Assembly (NCBI RefSeq): GCF_000568815.1
Contig: NZ_CP007201.1
Location: 992,001-1,056,000 of the forward strand
Direction: 5' to 3'
DNA from: Sulfurospirillum multivorans DSM 12446
GTDB lineage: Bacteria; Campylobacterota; Campylobacteria; Campylobacterales; Sulfurospirillaceae
DNA: 64,000 nt
Part shown: positions 1 through 9,060 of the stretch, one piece after another
Position numbering within the stretch: the stretch's first letter is position 1
Layout: the number at the start of each line of letters is the position of its first letter
Notes under the pieces: generated by a model
Database searches by the model: none
What the model saw: only the letters and a program-made list of their open reading frames with translations
Told to the model about the DNA's origin: nothing
Translations under genes and position numbers: made by a program

Positions 1-1
1 C

Positions 2-538
2 CTCGTTGCGTACAAAGAGTTGGTCGAAGAGAGCATGTACAAAGAGCAGGGGTTGATTTTGTATGACATCGGCTATAAGCTGGAGTCGGCGCTTTTGACG
101 ATCTCCAAAGCGCGCTCGATGCTCTGTGTCAAACATGAAAAGTCCGCAAGCTACGACATCTTAGAAGGCATGCTCAATTCTTGTGAGAGCTTTAATGCGT
201 ATAGAACGCAGTATAAAAGCTCACTCCAACTGGACAATGTATTGGAGTTTTTGATTCTCAGTCCGCAATTTCCAAAGTCGATTGCCTACATTACCAACGA
301 GCTTTTGGAAGACATGAAAGCACTTCCGAAGAGTAAAAAATACCTGAGCAGCTACGAAGAGCCTGTGTTTCAAGCGTTTTCATCGCTTAAACTGACAACT
401 GTGGCTGGCTTGATGCAGATAGAAGAGGGCGGAACGGTGTATCAAATACTCGATGAATTTTTAGCCAAACTGACAGCGCATTTTTCGCTCTGTTCGATGG
501 AGCTTTCCAAAACCTATTTTTCACACTACGATGAGTAA
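2..538 (+). CDS. Alpha-E domain protein (DUF403), 5'-truncated by window edge
   Basis: The reading frame is open to the first base, so the N-terminus lies outside the window. About 179 residues remain of a family usually near 310. The all-helical protein carries the family-like segment LQLDNVLEFLILSPQFPKS (arginine/proline-rich, mid-protein in the family). Alpha-E proteins accompany circularly permuted ATP-grasp enzymes and transglutaminase-like proteins in predicted peptide-modification operons; their biochemical role is not settled. The next gene, a transglutaminase, starts 3 bases after the stop, so the two are probably co-transcribed. A second alpha-E gene lies at 4629-5291 on the other strand. 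The ATP-grasp partner of this copy is presumably upstream of the window. Confidence 0.75.
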   Translation, partial: LVAYKELVEESMYKEQGLILYDIGYKLESALLTISKARSMLCVKHEKSASYDILEGMLNSCESFNAYRTQYKSSLQLDNVLEFLILSPQFPKSIAYITNELLEDMKALPKSKKYLSSYEEPVFQAFSSLKLTTVAGLMQIEEGGTVYQILDEFLAKLTAHFSLCSMELSKTYFSHYDE

Positions 539-541
539 GCC

Positions 542-1432
542 ATGACCTATGAAATCTACCACAAAACCGCCTTCAAATACGAAAGTATCGTCACCTTTAG
601 CCACAACATCGCCCGCCTCAAACCCAAAGACACGCCTTTTCAGCGTGTGATGGATTTTGGCATGGAGATCACGCCCATGCCGTATGAGCAAAGCGAATTT
701 GATGACATGTTTGGCAACCACACGACGCACCTTTTAATACGCGAAGCGCATGAGTCACTCTCCGTCATCGGCAGTTCACGCGTTGATCTGGATGGCGATG
801 CGATGCGTTTACATGTAAACAATCTTCGCGCACAAAGCACCTCGTACGAGGCGTCTTTAGGCTTGTTGCAACAGTTTGATCTGAACGATCTGGTTGCGAA
901 GCCGTTTATGTTTGACTCAGCACTCATTCCTAAAGCCTCGCGTGGCATCGTCGAGTATGCGAAGCGTTCGTTTGCACCACAACGCAACCTTGTGGATGCT
1001 GCGCAGGAGTTTATGAACCGCATCTTTCAAGACTTCGCTTTTGTCGCAGGTTTTAGCGATGTGACCACGCCCATCGAGGAGATTTTCGAGGCGAAAAAAG
1101 GGGTTTGCCAAGATTTCGCACAGTTCGCCATCGCCGCCCTCCGCTCCATCGGTCTGCCTGCGAAATACATGAGTGGGTACATCGAAACTATCCCAGCAGC
1201 GGGCATGCCAAAACTCTTTGGCGCCGACGCATCGCACGCATGGTTTGCGCTCTACATTCCTCGCCTTGGTTGGATGGAGTTTGACCCAACCAATAACATC
1301 ATCCCTGAAGATCAACATATTTTACTAGGATCTGGTCGAGACTACAACGACGTCGCCCCACTTAAAGGTGTCGTATTAAGTAGCGGACAGAGCGAACTCT
1401 CTATCGAAGTGAATGTGCAAAAGATGGTGTAA
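542..1432 (+). CDS. Transglutaminase-like cysteine protease family protein (copy 1)
   Basis: This 296-residue protein has an N-terminal beta domain (about 1-110, starting MTYEIYHKTAFKYES) and a transglutaminase core. The catalytic triad is visible: Cys in KKGVCQDFAQF (about 193), His in DASHAWFALYIP (about 231) and Asp in WMEFDPTNN (about 247). The family splits or forms peptide bonds through a thioester. It follows the alpha-E gene by 3 bases. In this context it probably processes a peptide or peptide tag made by the ATP-grasp enzyme. A TTTACATGTAAA site lies inside the gene at 808-819. A second copy of this system is at 2.9-6.7 kb on the minus strand. Confidence 0.85.
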   Translation: MTYEIYHKTAFKYESIVTFSHNIARLKPKDTPFQRVMDFGMEITPMPYEQSEFDDMFGNHTTHLLIREAHESLSVIGSSRVDLDGDAMRLHVNNLRAQSTSYEASLGLLQQFDLNDLVAKPFMFDSALIPKASRGIVEYAKRSFAPQRNLVDAAQEFMNRIFQDFAFVAGFSDVTTPIEEIFEAKKGVCQDFAQFAIAALRSIGLPAKYMSGYIETIPAAGMPKLFGADASHAWFALYIPRLGWMEFDPTNNIIPEDQHILLGSGRDYNDVAPLKGVVLSSGQSELSIEVNVQKMV

Positions 1433-1462
1433 GAGTTTTACATGTAAAAAAGAATAGACAAG

Positions 1463-1502
1463 AATTGGAATACTCAATAAAAATTGAGTTCCAATTTTTT
1501 TA
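1463..1502. terminator. Hairpin terminator between convergent genes
   Basis: The arms AATTGGAA(ta)CTCAAT (from 1463) and ATTGAGTTCCAATT (1483-1496) pair with a 2-base bulge and are followed by a T run on the plus strand. It sits between the plus-strand transglutaminase and the convergent minus-strand gene, so it may serve both. Confidence 0.75.
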
Positions 1503-1928
1503 TTCTTCTGTTTTAAGTTTTTGTAAATCTGCAAAATATTTTTTTGTCAGTATAAAAAAGATTATAAATATTACACTATAAAATATAGTATTGTAAACAA
1601 TCCCAATTAGATTAAATCTTGGTAGTATATTTATAATCCACATTGAAGTAATTAAGATTGCAAATACAATGATTGAATATTTTGAACTTTCTTTAGGATG
1701 TTTGACATCAATATTTTTATTGATATAAGAAATTGAATATTTAACACCTATGAAGAAAAAAGCAATGTAAACAATATCCTTCAAAAGTATTAATAAACCT
1801 TTATCTAATGATGAACCTAAAAATTTATTGACAAAATATCCAGCCAGTAATCCAAAAAATGGAATGACAATAGAAGTCGTCAATATATGCGTAAAAACAA
1901 CACTAAAAACAGATTTTTCTTTTTTCAT
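1500..1928 (-). CDS. Small four-helix membrane protein, unknown function
   Basis: A 142-residue protein with four predicted membrane segments (about 12-33, 42-62, 85-105 and 112-130), a short charged N-terminus (MKKEKS) and a charged C-terminus. No family was recognised. Its DNA is much richer in A and T than the flanking genes and uses AT-rich codons, which suggests acquisition by transfer. It lies alone between the two convergent peptide-modification gene sets, with a terminator at its 3' end and a TTACATGTAA site (1955-1965) just upstream of its start. Confidence 0.55.
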   Translation of the reverse strand: MKKEKSVFSVVFTHILTTSIVIPFFGLLAGYFVNKFLGSSLDKGLLILLKDIVYIAFFFIGVKYSISYINKNIDVKHPKESSKYSIIVFAILITSMWIINILPRFNLIGIVYNTIFYSVIFIIFFILTKKYFADLQKLKTEE

Positions 1929-1968
1929 ACTAGCTTCTTAACTCAAAACTTTATTTTACATGTAAGCC

Positions 1969-2922
1969 TTAAAGATTATTCTGTGCGGATTCGACTTTGA
2001 CGATGCGGTAGGCAATGGCGTTTTGGAAGATGAGCGAATAGTCGTAGCGACAGGAGATGATGCCATCGCAGGGTGAGATGATCGTCTGGATGAGTGTGCC
2101 ATCGAGTGAGTTGAAAATGCGTGCTAAGGGTTGCCCATGCACGACAGAATCACCAATGTTGGCGAGGGTGTCAAAGAGTCCTGCGGCACTGCTTTTGATC
2201 GCTTCAACATCGTTTGGCATGACAAGATTGCCGTGTGAGCCTTCAAAGGTTGAGAAGTCGATGAGCTCTTTTTTGACTAAAAAGCGCACGATTGCATCAA
2301 ACACTTTGTTGGCTTCATGCTTATGGAGGATGCCTTTTTTGCCTGAAATGAGCGAAAATGCTTTGGCATTCCAAACATTCCAATTGTAGGTTAAAGAGAC
2401 CGTGTCATTGGGCGTCTCTTCTTTGACGTGAATAAAATCAAGCCCAAACGCTCTTGCATCCTCGATATAGCTCATACCTGATTCGAGCACCTCGACGTAG
2501 GGGATGCACTCGACGTGATCTTTTCTCGCTTCAAGTAAAATCGCGTAGTCGTAGTTATTGGTTTTTTCAAACAAGCGTGAAGCGATGCGTTGGGTTGTCT
2601 CACCTTTATCGTAGCCTGGAAACATCACATCGATGTCGGTGTTATCGAGTGGCCAGAAGTTTTTTCCCATGTTAAAGGAGTAGGGGTTGACTGTGGGGAT
2701 GACAAGAATTTCACCCTTGACGAAGGCGGCATTTGCCAGTTCGTGTTGACGTAAAAAGCGCACCAATTGCGACGCGATCCAAAGCTGATCGATGGCCGTG
2801 CCCATCATCGGTCCTACGATGACGCAACTAGGCGTCGTGCCCTCTCTTCCAAAACGAAACCCTTTGACTTTGAGAGGATTACGACTGAGCGAGCTGATCT
2901 CAAATAAAACTTCTTCTTTCAT
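1969..2922 (-). CDS. M14/AspA-like hydrolase paralogue without zinc-binding residues
   Basis: 317 residues from ATG at 2922, which overlaps the previous stop as ATGA. It is collinear with the upstream neighbour (2919-3872) and shares the fold: an M14/succinylglutamate-desuccinylase-like core and a C-terminal barrel (GLFDTLANIGDSVVHGQPLA, ISPCDGII). The metal site is gone: the neighbour's GIHGDE is GPMMGT here, IDIHAS is LLEARK, and the catalytic VVEMGVG is LISGKKG. It is therefore probably a pseudoenzyme that pairs with the active paralogue or binds its product. The loss of residues is seen directly; the partnership is inferred from translational coupling. Confidence 0.75.
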   Translation of the reverse strand: MKEEVLFEISSLSRNPLKVKGFRFGREGTTPSCVIVGPMMGTAIDQLWIASQLVRFLRQHELANAAFVKGEILVIPTVNPYSFNMGKNFWPLDNTDIDVMFPGYDKGETTQRIASRLFEKTNNYDYAILLEARKDHVECIPYVEVLESGMSYIEDARAFGLDFIHVKEETPNDTVSLTYNWNVWNAKAFSLISGKKGILHKHEANKVFDAIVRFLVKKELIDFSTFEGSHGNLVMPNDVEAIKSSAAGLFDTLANIGDSVVHGQPLARIFNSLDGTLIQTIISPCDGIISCRYDYSLIFQNAIAYRIVKVESAQNNL

Positions 2923-3872
2923 AGGGCGGTGTCCTCTTTGGGGTCTTCGAGTATGCGTGCAAGAAGGGAGCCTTCGTACACGACTGGGTATTCGCGAATC
3001 GTAAATAACAAGCCATTGCATGGGCTAATGAGCGTCTCTTCGATGCGTCCTGAGAGCGGATCGATGATTTCGCCTAGTTTTTCACCTTTGAGTACCGTGA
3101 CATTGTGCTCTAAAATAGGAATGAAAATTCCTGATTTGGAAGCGTTCACAAAAAAGACTTCCGAATGCAGGTTTGAAACGGTCGTTTTCGTCATTGGAAG
3201 AACAGCTCTTTCGATGATTCCCACATGTGCGAGTAGGTTTAAAATACCTCGGGTGAGGCTTTGCCCATACTCTTTGGTAATGCGCATTCCAACACCCATC
3301 TCCACAACCAATGTCTTAGTGCCAAGGGAGTTCATCGCATGCGCAAACGTAGACTCCAAAACCGTCACAGCATCGTGTACCCAAATAAATTCAATGTCGA
3401 GTTTTTCCGCCAAAGGGATGAGTTCATCGGCGGTTGAACGACTGATACGCACTTGGGGAAGCTCGCGCAAAAAGATGTTGCTCGCGTGAATATCGATGGC
3501 AAAGTCACTGCCTCTGACCGTGTCGACGATAGCATTGGCGACTTGTGCAGGCAAAAAATCAGCGGTGTTGCCAGGGAAATTGCGGTTGAGATCGACATCG
3601 TAAAAAGGAAAACCTCTCGTGATGCTGTCAATGCCCATTGGATTCATGGAAGGGTAAATATCCACAATGCCTTTAATACAGTGTTGGTTAGCGTTCAGCC
3701 ATTTGGCAAGCAGATAACAGACGTATTGCCCTTCGATCTCATCGCCGTGAATGCCTGTGACGATGGAGATGCGTTTGGTTGACGTGGAAATATCCTCAGG
3801 CGAAAAGCGGTTGCGTCTGAGTGTTAAGGTTTCATTGACAGGTAAGTTGACGTTAAAAACCTCTTCAATCAT
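2919..3872 (-). CDS. M14/succinylglutamate desuccinylase-AspA family zinc hydrolase
   Basis: 317 residues. Zinc-site motifs are present: GIHGDE (His and Glu, about 40-45), DIHAS (His, about 128) and the catalytic glutamate in VVEMGVG (about 191). A C-terminal biotinyl-like beta barrel follows (about 235-310). Family members remove acyl or amino-acyl groups from amino acids or peptides. The start overlaps the stop of the transglutaminase gene (ATGA at 3869-3872), and its own stop overlaps the start of the inactive paralogue. A reasonable inference is that it trims or deacylates the product of the ATP-grasp/transglutaminase system. Confidence 0.85.
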   Translation of the reverse strand: MIEEVFNVNLPVNETLTLRRNRFSPEDISTSTKRISIVTGIHGDEIEGQYVCYLLAKWLNANQHCIKGIVDIYPSMNPMGIDSITRGFPFYDVDLNRNFPGNTADFLPAQVANAIVDTVRGSDFAIDIHASNIFLRELPQVRISRSTADELIPLAEKLDIEFIWVHDAVTVLESTFAHAMNSLGTKTLVVEMGVGMRITKEYGQSLTRGILNLLAHVGIIERAVLPMTKTTVSNLHSEVFFVNASKSGIFIPILEHNVTVLKGEKLGEIIDPLSGRIEETLISPCNGLLFTIREYPVVYEGSLLARILEDPKEDTAL

Positions 3873-4639
3873 TGTTCATTCCTCTCAATTCGACCCATGA
3901 TTTCTAAAATATGCTGACGCTTGCCGATGTAACTGCCTCTGTGAATCTGACACTCTGAAAAATCACGCCCATGAGCGATTTTGATGTAAGGTTCATCATG
4001 GATAAAGATGCCACTTTGCGGATCTAACCCTCTCCAATCCCCATCCATAAAGGCTTCCACCCACGTATGTGTTTTATTGACACCATCGATAAACCCGTTG
4101 ACAAAACGGGCAGGAATGCCGTTACTGCGCAGGAGCGCAATCAGCAAATGGCTAAAATCTTGACTGATGCCCTCTTTGTAGAGCAAAAAGGTTTCAAGCC
4201 CTTTGGCTTTGGGCTCTTCAATGGGTCTAAACTGCTCATACAGCAGTTGGGTTAAAAAATGTGCTTTGCGAAAGTCCGTTACAGGAAGCTTAAGTGAACG
4301 AGAAAATTCGCGCACATCTTCGCACCAAGGCGTTAACGTGGAGTAGGGAAGATAAAGCTCCACGGGCTCTTTGTCGTGGTAAACATAAGGGGAGAGTTCT
4401 ATCTCACCTTCGATGGTTGCTTTAAGGGCACGGTGTGGTTTCCCAAGATACCCAAACACCAAATGGTTTTCAAACCCATCACGTGTTTGGTAATAAGGAA
4501 TGCCATCGTTAAGACTGAGTTTCCAGTCCAGAAGCGTTTGTATGGCATTGGTGTACGGAACCATGCGCAGACAAAAGTGATGGTTGCGTACGGGCTCATC
4601 AAACGTGAGCGTAAAATCATAAGAAAAATTAACTTTCAT
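3869..4639 (-). CDS. Transglutaminase-like protein (copy 2)
   Basis: 256 residues with an N-terminal beta domain and a transglutaminase core. The segment EGISQDFSHLLIALLRSNG aligns with GVCQDFAQ of copy 1 (542-1432), but the nucleophilic cysteine position is serine here. The later residues are kept: His in KTHTWVEAF (about 191) and Asp in RGLDPQSG (about 205). A Cys-to-Ser change would weaken or abolish normal transglutaminase chemistry. It overlaps the alpha-E gene upstream by 11 bases and the M14 gene downstream by 4, so all are translated as one operon. Confidence 0.8.
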   Translation of the reverse strand: MKVNFSYDFTLTFDEPVRNHHFCLRMVPYTNAIQTLLDWKLSLNDGIPYYQTRDGFENHLVFGYLGKPHRALKATIEGEIELSPYVYHDKEPVELYLPYSTLTPWCEDVREFSRSLKLPVTDFRKAHFLTQLLYEQFRPIEEPKAKGLETFLLYKEGISQDFSHLLIALLRSNGIPARFVNGFIDGVNKTHTWVEAFMDGDWRGLDPQSGIFIHDEPYIKIAHGRDFSECQIHRGSYIGKRQHILEIMGRIERNEQ

Positions 4640-5291
4640 GCTTTATGGTCAATGCCTCGAATACTGAATTTATCGTTTGTAACGTTTTAGGTTTATTGCT
4701 GGATGAGAGTGTAACACGTTTATGATTTGGGCGAACTTTTTCAGCAATACTGTTAAGCTTTTCCACATCCATCAAAGCCGCTTCAATGCTGTCGTAAAGG
4801 CGAATATTGAGATCCATTCGCTCTACTACTTTGCCCAGCTGAATCAACGGAGACTCTTTAGCTTCAACGAGTGAAAGCTCCAAATTGCCCCAAATCGCAT
4901 CAAGCTCTTTTAACGTATTTTCTAACCAATAGAGCGAAACAGTGCGCTCCTCTTTAGCTTCTTGGTATGCCAAATAGAGGGCATTGATACGGCTAAACAT
5001 ACGGTTTGAGAGGTGTGAACGTGTCAAAATGGCATTTTCACGCGCCGCATGGATCGTGTTGCATAAGCTTGCATCTTGTAAATTAAAGACACTTTCTCTC
5101 AAAAACATTTGCGCCGAGTCATACTCAAGCTCAATGCCAAGTTTGGCATAAAATGCCTTCGCGTCTTCAAAATCTTCATCTAAAATTTTATCGAAAAGGG
5201 CGATGACCAGACGTGTCATACTCTCGGAGCGTTGAATGTACCTGCCCATCCAGTAAAGATGTTCTGCCGCTTGTGGGGGTATGAGAATCAT
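4629..5291 (-). CDS. Alpha-E domain protein (copy 2), short form
   Basis: 220 residues from ATG at 5291, which has AAAGGAG upstream and overlaps the ATP-grasp stop (ATGA). The N-terminus (LIPPQAAEHLYWMGRYIQRS) is typical of the alpha-E/DUF403 family. The protein is about 90 residues shorter than usual and lacks the second half seen in the copy at 2-538. The tail (about 185-220) is polar and unlike the family. It could be a natural short form, since the reading frame and overlaps with both neighbours are intact. Confidence 0.8.
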   Translation of the reverse strand: MILIPPQAAEHLYWMGRYIQRSESMTRLVIALFDKILDEDFEDAKAFYAKLGIELEYDSAQMFLRESVFNLQDASLCNTIHAARENAILTRSHLSNRMFSRINALYLAYQEAKEERTVSLYWLENTLKELDAIWGNLELSLVEAKESPLIQLGKVVERMDLNIRLYDSIEAALMDVEKLNSIAEKVRPNHKRVTLSSSNKPKTLQTINSVFEALTIKHES

Positions 5292-6661
5292 CTGTGCTCC
5301 TTTAAAACCCATGTATCTTTAAAACCGCCACCTTGGGAAGAGTTGACGATGTAACTGGTCGGATCCATCGCAAAACGGGTCAGTCCTCCTGGCCAGACAA
5401 AAATGTCTTCACCGTAAATCGAGAACATCCGAAGGTCGGCTTTGCGAGGTGAAAATGTGCCTGCCTCATCTAAACATTCGATGTCATAAAACTCAATCAC
5501 CTCTTGCGCGATGAAGCGTCTAGGCTCCGCAATAATAGCATCTTTGAGCTTTTCACGCTCAGGTTTCGTCAGTTGTGAGCCAAACACAACGCCGTATCCT
5601 CCTGCTTCAGCAACATCTTTGATGACCAAGGTGCGCATATTTTGTAAAATGTGGTTACGATCTTTCTCAAAAAATGCCAAGAACGTTGGGGCATTTTGCA
5701 AGATCGGCTCTTCATTCATATAGTATTTAATCATCGCTGGCACAAAGTAGTAAATGCCCTTATCGTCTGCGATACCGTTTCCTATGCTGTTCATCAGAGC
5801 TACATTGCCTGCACGATACGCTTGTGTGATGTTGGAAACTCCGATCAAAGAGTCTGGGTGAAACTCGACAGGATCAAGCGCATCATCATCCAAACGGCGG
5901 TAAATGGCGCCCACACGTGCTTTTTTCCCGTTGTACGTTTTAAGATAGACTTTGTCTTTTTCCACCACCAAGTCTTCACCATTGGCAAGTATTGCACCGC
6001 TCTCTTTGGCGAGATACGAGTGTTCGTAAAACGCAGAATTATAACGACCCGGTGTTAAGATGACATTGATGCCACCCGTGTTGACGTGGTTCATCGCTGC
6101 TTCGAGTTTTTTCGGGTAATCTCTTACGTCTTGAATCGGAAGTTTCTCAAAAAATTCAGGAAACACTTTGCGTGTCAGCATACGAAGCGAGAGCGGATAA
6201 CTCACGCCACTGGGCACTCGGATGTTGTCTTCAAGCACAACCCAACCGTCTCCAACACTGTTTTTAACAAGATCAATACCACTGATGTGCACGCGAATAT
6301 TTTTTGCCACAGATGTGTTTGCAAATGCGGGCAGATAAGCTTTGGATGAAAAGACAAATTCACTAGGAATGATGCCATCTTTGAGAATTTTTTGTGCTCC
6401 GTAGACATCTTCTAAAAAGAGATTGAGTGCGAAGATGCGCTGTTGTATCCCTTTCTCAAGGTACGCAAATTCTGACGGGGAGACGATTCTTGGAATGATG
6501 TCAAAGGGAAATTTGCGCTCTATAAAAGCGTTGTTTTTAAAAAGGTTGAAGTTGATCGCTTCGGTATTCATGTAAGTGAGCAACTCTTGGACGCGGTTCT
6601 TGTCGATCGTGTTTAAGATGCCTTTAAACGCATCATAGAATGGACTGTTTGACTCAATCAT
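5288..6661 (-). CDS. Circularly permuted ATP-grasp peptide ligase (DUF404/DUF407 type)
   Basis: 457 residues, close to the usual length for this family. Family-like motifs include GDGWVVLEDNIRVPSG (about 137-152), VDTGGINVILTPGRYNSAFYE-like text near 195-213 (here VNTGG), and the permuted ATP-grasp end AGGYGVVFG (about 349-357) with RRFIAQEV. Related enzymes are predicted to join amino acids or short peptides using ATP. It is the first gene of a five-gene operon whose members all overlap: ATP-grasp, alpha-E, transglutaminase, active M14, inactive M14. The substrate is unknown. Confidence 0.88.
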   Translation of the reverse strand: MIESNSPFYDAFKGILNTIDKNRVQELLTYMNTEAINFNLFKNNAFIERKFPFDIIPRIVSPSEFAYLEKGIQQRIFALNLFLEDVYGAQKILKDGIIPSEFVFSSKAYLPAFANTSVAKNIRVHISGIDLVKNSVGDGWVVLEDNIRVPSGVSYPLSLRMLTRKVFPEFFEKLPIQDVRDYPKKLEAAMNHVNTGGINVILTPGRYNSAFYEHSYLAKESGAILANGEDLVVEKDKVYLKTYNGKKARVGAIYRRLDDDALDPVEFHPDSLIGVSNITQAYRAGNVALMNSIGNGIADDKGIYYFVPAMIKYYMNEEPILQNAPTFLAFFEKDRNHILQNMRTLVIKDVAEAGGYGVVFGSQLTKPEREKLKDAIIAEPRRFIAQEVIEFYDIECLDEAGTFSPRKADLRMFSIYGEDIFVWPGGLTRFAMDPTSYIVNSSQGGGFKDTWVLKEHR

Positions 6662-6793
6662 AGTGTACCTTTTGCCCTTTCACCTAAATGTGATGTAAGC
6701 AGTTTAGCACAAAATTAAGCAGAGGAAGAGGATAAAAGCGTAATTTTTTGATTATTTTTTAAACACTAACAAAAGTGTGACAAAAGTTTAATC

Positions 6794-8155
6794 TTACCCC
6801 TGCCAAAGATAGGCAAAAACAAGCCCTTCAACTAAAAACAGACTGCAAAAAAGCAGGTTCCATTTCAAAGAGACTTCGAGTGGTGTTACATGTAAAAATT
6901 TGGCGGTCATCAGTGACATGCCCGCAAACGGTGAAATGATAAACGAGACAGCCGCCGATATAAGCAAAATGAGTGCGATGGAAACAGAGGAGAGTGGAAG
7001 CGAAACGGAGAGTAAAATTTTGCCAAACATCACCGCAAGCACCAAAGGATGGATGCCGCATAAGGCGATCAAGATAAATAAAAGAGGAATGACAAGGATG
7101 GAGAAAATGCCAAGGTGATTGACACTCTCTTGCAAAAGAGGTTGAATGTAACTCAAAATACCACTGTGATCGACCGCACCTGCAAACAGCCCCACCGCAA
7201 TAAAAAAGACTGAAAAATCGGTCGCTTGCATAATGCCACTCTCCCCGTAGTTCTTCAACACTGTTTTGAGTTCTGGCTGGTTACGGTAATACGTGATCCA
7301 AATCGTTGAGACGATGAGTCCTGCGAGTAAAATTCTCCCTGTTCCTGTTGCAATCGAAAACCTTTCCAAGAGTCCTATACCCACAATAAGGCTGATAATC
7401 ACTAGGATAATATGCGCGGTCTGTTTGGGTGCGTTTTTGGCAATAGAAGAGGTGGCAGGAAGCGTTTCAGACATCGAAATGATGGGCTTATTCAGGCGTG
7501 TAAAGTGCTCTAAGGCATACGACGTTAACATCCCTATGAGACTCAAAAGAAGACCCGGCACAAACAGCTGTGACCACGAGACATGGGTCACTTGCATCAC
7601 CAAAAGAATGATAATCGCCCCCGGCGCCCAAAAGAGGGCAAGGGTGTATCCTCGCATAATGGCGGTGGCAAAAAATCGTTGGTACTGCGAAACACTGTTT
7701 TTGAGCGCTTTGTTAAAGAGCGAAACCATCACAGGAACCGTTCCAAAGAGTAAAAAGCTCGCAAAAAGATTGGTTACAAGCATCGCAAAAAGGTAGAGCG
7801 AACTCTCTTTTTTAAAGAGTCTTTTGAGCCAATACTCGACGGTGTCACTGTAATGCCCAACTTCGATCGGAATGGAGAAAAGCTGCATCACCACGATGAT
7901 CGCGATGATGTTCGTCATAGAAGTGAGTGACTGCATCCCAATGGAAAAGGGAAGTTTATAGTAGATCAGTATGAGCGTACCCAACGTAAAAAAGAACAGA
8001 GTGATGGTGCGAAAACCACTTTTTTGTATAAAAAGACCCAAGACAAACAAAAGAGCTGTAAAAAACGTTAAAAGCTCCAAACTCACGGGCATAAAAAGTT
8101 GTGTTACATGTAAAAGTGTAATGACCAAAAGCGCCATTTTACAGATGGTGTTCAT
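6794..8155 (-). CDS. Multi-pass permease, possibly ion-transporter superfamily
   Basis: 453 residues with about 12 hydrophobic segments and two-fold layout typical of secondary transporters (a break with charged residues near 215-245). No signature identifies the substrate. The pattern of hairpin-like segments with SPFAGMS and LFGTVPV resembles arsenite/citrate/C4-type ion transporters, but that is weak evidence. Two TTACATGTAA sites lie inside the gene (6886-6897 and 8104-8113), each coding Leu-His-Val. It is monocistronic and divergent from the ThrE-like genes. Confidence 0.6.
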   Translation of the reverse strand: MNTICKMALLVITLLHVTQLFMPVSLELLTFFTALLFVLGLFIQKSGFRTITLFFFTLGTLILIYYKLPFSIGMQSLTSMTNIIAIIVVMQLFSIPIEVGHYSDTVEYWLKRLFKKESSLYLFAMLVTNLFASFLLFGTVPVMVSLFNKALKNSVSQYQRFFATAIMRGYTLALFWAPGAIIILLVMQVTHVSWSQLFVPGLLLSLIGMLTSYALEHFTRLNKPIISMSETLPATSSIAKNAPKQTAHIILVIISLIVGIGLLERFSIATGTGRILLAGLIVSTIWITYYRNQPELKTVLKNYGESGIMQATDFSVFFIAVGLFAGAVDHSGILSYIQPLLQESVNHLGIFSILVIPLLFILIALCGIHPLVLAVMFGKILLSVSLPLSSVSIALILLISAAVSFIISPFAGMSLMTAKFLHVTPLEVSLKWNLLFCSLFLVEGLVFAYLWQG

Positions 8156-8250
8156 CTAGATTCCAAAATTAAAGTGTGCTATTGTAGCGAAATAGAGGTT
8201 AGAGAAATACAAAGAGATTTAAGCTAAAATCTTTACATGTAAAGCCAAAA

Positions 8251-9060
8251 ATGAGATATGATTCTACCCATAGAACGCAAAAAGGATTTCCCACGATCTC
8301 GAAGGAAGAACAAACCCGTATCACCACTGTTGTTGTCAGAGTTGCGGCGATGCTTCTTGAGTATGGTGCTGAGAGCCGCTTAATTGAGCAACTCTCCTCT
8401 CGTTTGGGCATTGCGCTTGGGTGTACATCTATTGAGATTTCGCTGATTCCTTCCGCGATTGTTTTGACCACGCTGATTGGCGATTCTTCGGTTACGACGA
8501 CGAGACGCGCGCATGAACAGCCGATTAATATGTCTATTGTGCATCAAATTGTCACGATTTGCATTGAAGCGGAGCAAAATCCTCGTAACATTATGAAGGT
8601 TGAGCGCTCCCTTGCCAACATTCACGCCAATCCTTATCCTGCATGGTTGATTGTGCCCATTATCGGGCTTTCATGTGCGGCGTTTAGCCATTTACAAGGG
8701 GCGGATTGGCCGGGATTTTGGATCACATTTTTGGCGGCATCGGTGGGTATGATGGTGCGAAGAGAACTCTCCTCTCGCAAGTACTCTTTGCTGATCGTGT
8801 TTGCCTTTACCGCATTTGTCTGCACCCTGATCGGCAGTCTTGCTTTTTACCATGATCTTAGCAGCACGGGGCGCATTGTGCTCTCCTCCAGTGTCTTACT
8901 CCTCGTTCCAGGATTTCCCTATATCAACTCCATGCTGGACGCATTTAAGGGCTACATCAGTATGGGCTGGGGGCGTTGGACGCAAGCGACGCTTTTGACA
9001 CTGATGTCTTCCCTTGGCATTATGCTCGCGATGGGGCTTTTGGACATTAAAGGATGGTAA
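8251..9060 (+). CDS. ThrE-like exporter subunit, N-terminal half (DUF1212)
   Basis: 269 residues. The soluble first 110 residues carry the threonine/serine exporter N-domain pattern LLEYGAESRLIEQ, EISLIPSAIVLT and a hydrophobic five-helix region follows. The family (ThrE, YjjP) exports small amino acids or succinate. The second half of the transporter is the next gene, overlapping by one base (TAATG), so the complete carrier is made of two subunits. The Shine-Dalgarno site is weak; a TTTACATGTAAA palindrome (8232-8243) lies just upstream. Confidence 0.85.
   Translation: MRYDSTHRTQKGFPTISKEEQTRITTVVVRVAAMLLEYGAESRLIEQLSSRLGIALGCTSIEISLIPSAIVLTTLIGDSSVTTTRRAHEQPINMSIVHQIVTICIEAEQNPRNIMKVERSLANIHANPYPAWLIVPIIGLSCAAFSHLQGADWPGFWITFLAASVGMMVRRELSSRKYSLLIVFAFTAFVCTLIGSLAFYHDLSSTGRIVLSSSVLLLVPGFPYINSMLDAFKGYISMGWGRWTQATLLTLMSSLGIMLAMGLLDIKGW

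Noticed and set aside
640-1318. Minus-strand frames opposite the transglutaminase gene
   Set aside because: Shadows of the codon pattern of 542-1432, with no starts or family features.
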